From: Vibrio alfacsensis
GTDB taxonomy: Bacteria; Pseudomonadota; Gammaproteobacteria; Enterobacterales; Vibrionaceae
Assembly (NCBI RefSeq): GCF_003544875.1
Contig: NZ_CP032094.1
Location: 1,488,001-1,552,000 of the forward strand
Direction: 5' to 3'
Length of the DNA stretch: 64,000 bases
Part shown: piece by piece, positions 63,142-64,000 of the stretch
Layout of the letters: the number at the start of each line of letters is the position of its first letter
Position numbering within the stretch: the first letter of the stretch is position 1
The notes under the pieces: generated by a model
Database searches by the model: none
What the model saw: only the letters and a program-made list of their open reading frames with translations
Told to the model about the DNA's origin: nothing
Made by a program: the position numbers and the translations under genes

Positions 63142-63834
63142 ATGAAAATCGCTTTTTTACATACCGTTCGTAGCAATATCGCTCTATTTCAACCCTATAT
63201 CGACGATTTACTTCCAACTTCCAACATACAAATCTCTCATTTCCTTGAAGAGTCTTTATTGGATCAGGCGATAGAGAGCACGCCATCACAAGCCGTAAAT
63301 AACTCGCAAAACATAACATGCGCCCAAAGCATAGAAAGCGTGGTGCACGCCTACATCAAAAACATCGCAAGGCAAGGCTTTGATCTGATAGTTTGTACGT
63401 GCTCTAGCATCGGGGAATACGCAGAAACGACATCAGGACTTTCCGCTAAGGTTGTCCGAATTGATAGAGCAATGGCAGAAAAAGCCGTCAGATTCCGTCA
63501 TCTCTATATTTTGGCAGCAGCAGAGAGTACGGTGTCTCCCACTTATAAATTGGTGTGCCAAAGTGCAGAGAAAACGCCATTATCAGTCTGCGAGATGATT
63601 CATGTCACTATTGTGCCTCACGCATGGCAGCACTACAGTAACGGTGACCATTCGGCGTATATTACATCAATATCCAAGGCCATCGAATCCACGTTGGAAA
63701 ACGCTCCCTCAAACAGTGTCATTATCCTTGCCCAAGCATCCATGGCGCCTGCCGCAACGTTCAGTCACCCATTCATCCCTATTCTTACTAGCCCTATCGA
63801 TGGTATTCAATCGTTATTAAGATATATAAAGTAA
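63142..63834 (+). CDS. Asp/Glu racemase-superfamily-like protein of unknown function
   Basis: 230-aa cytoplasmic protein resembling the Asp/Glu/hydantoin racemase superfamily: MKIAFLHTVRSNI start, VCTCSSIGEYAE (first half-site with Cys and Ser), and VIILAQASMAPAA where a second catalytic Cys would be expected; here that residue is Ala, so a two-cysteine racemase mechanism looks lost. It follows eda on the same strand by about 100 bp, with a hairpin between. A role in hexuronate use is possible, for instance in side-product handling, but is not established. Confidence 0.65.
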   Translation: MKIAFLHTVRSNIALFQPYIDDLLPTSNIQISHFLEESLLDQAIESTPSQAVNNSQNITCAQSIESVVHAYIKNIARQGFDLIVCTCSSIGEYAETTSGLSAKVVRIDRAMAEKAVRFRHLYILAAAESTVSPTYKLVCQSAEKTPLSVCEMIHVTIVPHAWQHYSNGDHSAYITSISKAIESTLENAPSNSVIILAQASMAPAATFSHPFIPILTSPIDGIQSLLRYIK

Positions 63835-63850
63835 AATTATACAGACACCA

Positions 63851-63889
63851 AAAGCCCCTTTATTGAACCGAACAATAAAGGGGCTTTGA
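63851..63889. terminator. Bidirectional terminator at the operon end
   Basis: Perfect 14-bp stem AAAGCCCCTTTATT / AATAAAGGGGCTTT with a 9-nt loop. It ends the hexuronate operon and probably also a minus-strand gene to the right. Confidence 0.8.
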
Positions 63890-63899
63890 CTCTGTTGTC

Positions 63900-64000
63900 T
63901 TATCCCGAATTAAGCGTACTCTCTGAAACTTGTGTACTTAATGGCAATTTAAACAGAAATAAGATGTCCATTATGTTGACGCATTCCGGGAATAAATCCC
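63900..64000 (-). CDS. Possible 3' end of a minus-strand gene (partial)
   Basis: The minus strand is open from the window edge to a TAA at 63900-63902, giving about 32 residues ending LSTQVSESTLNSG. A terminator lies just beyond. The fragment is too short to identify. Other frames stop sooner. Confidence 0.3.
   Translation of the reverse strand, partial: DLFPECVNIMDILFLFKLPLSTQVSESTLNSG

Overview
The window reads as a stretch of the second chromosome of a marine Vibrio, most likely of the Harveyi clade (V. parahaemolyticus / V. alginolyticus / V. campbellii type). The evidence is the moderate GC content, the density of metabolic and transport operons without ribosomal or tRNA genes, and several families typical of Vibrio (DUF3360, DUF2860, DUF2999, DUF3297, a vct-like catechol siderophore system, a uxu/uxa hexuronate operon). 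No rRNA, tRNA, CRISPR array, prophage or integron was seen.

Layout. 1-4.7 kb: maltose/maltodextrin genes malM and lamB on the minus strand, divergent from a glycogen debranching enzyme (glgX), with a cluster of MalT-like boxes between them. 4.9-9.4 kb: a GGDEF membrane protein, a degenerate serine recombinase translationally coupled to a frameshifted MFS exporter, and a half-size EamA transporter. 9.5-16.5 kb: an iron block with a TonB-dependent receptor, a LysR regulator and a vctPDGC-like ABC importer, with Fur-like boxes. 16.6-20 kb: a TetR repressor and an EmrAB-like efflux pair sharing palindromic operators. 20.3-27.2 kb: a DUF2541 protein, a decayed IS5/IS903 transposase, a DUF3360 permease, a DUF2860 outer-membrane protein, two tandem LysR paralogues and a periplasmic esterase-like protein. 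27.2-28.2 kb: a decayed gene-poor stretch with repeats. 28.2-39 kb: DUF302, U32 peptidase family, small hypothetical proteins, an AttEFGH-type ABC system, an AraC regulator, a MATE exporter and DUF2999. 39-42.3 kb: ahpC-ahpF with a clear OxyR site, and a cold-shock protein. 42.7-46.1 kb: genes resembling ectoine degradation doeD, doeX and doeA. 46.5-50.5 kb: trmK, a PEP-CTERM protein and a frameshifted Ig-like/kelch lipoprotein. 50.9-56.8 kb: an AraC regulator beside a broken epoxide hydrolase, a DEAD-box helicase, and a peroxiredoxin/NTF2-like pair with a divergent LysR. 56.9-63.8 kb: hexuronate catabolism (uxuA divergent from uxuB-uxaC-kdgK-eda and an Asp/Glu racemase-like gene), with UxuR/ExuR-type palindromes and a CRP site in the divergent promoter.

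How the genes work together. Hexuronates pass through UxaC, UxuB, UxuA, KdgK and Eda to pyruvate and glyceraldehyde 3-phosphate; the transporter and regulator are not in the window. The iron block covers outer-membrane, periplasmic and inner-membrane steps of ferric-siderophore import. AhpC and AhpF form a complete peroxide-reducing couple.

No convincing new multi-gene defence or mobile system was found. The most interesting points are four frame breaks in three genes, all at A or T runs; a degenerate recombinase coupled to an MFS gene; a shared TCCGAC element and structured leader at the ectoine-type genes; a terminator-like hairpin ending 7 nt before the MATE start codon; and a LysR gene that appears to need an ATT start codon.
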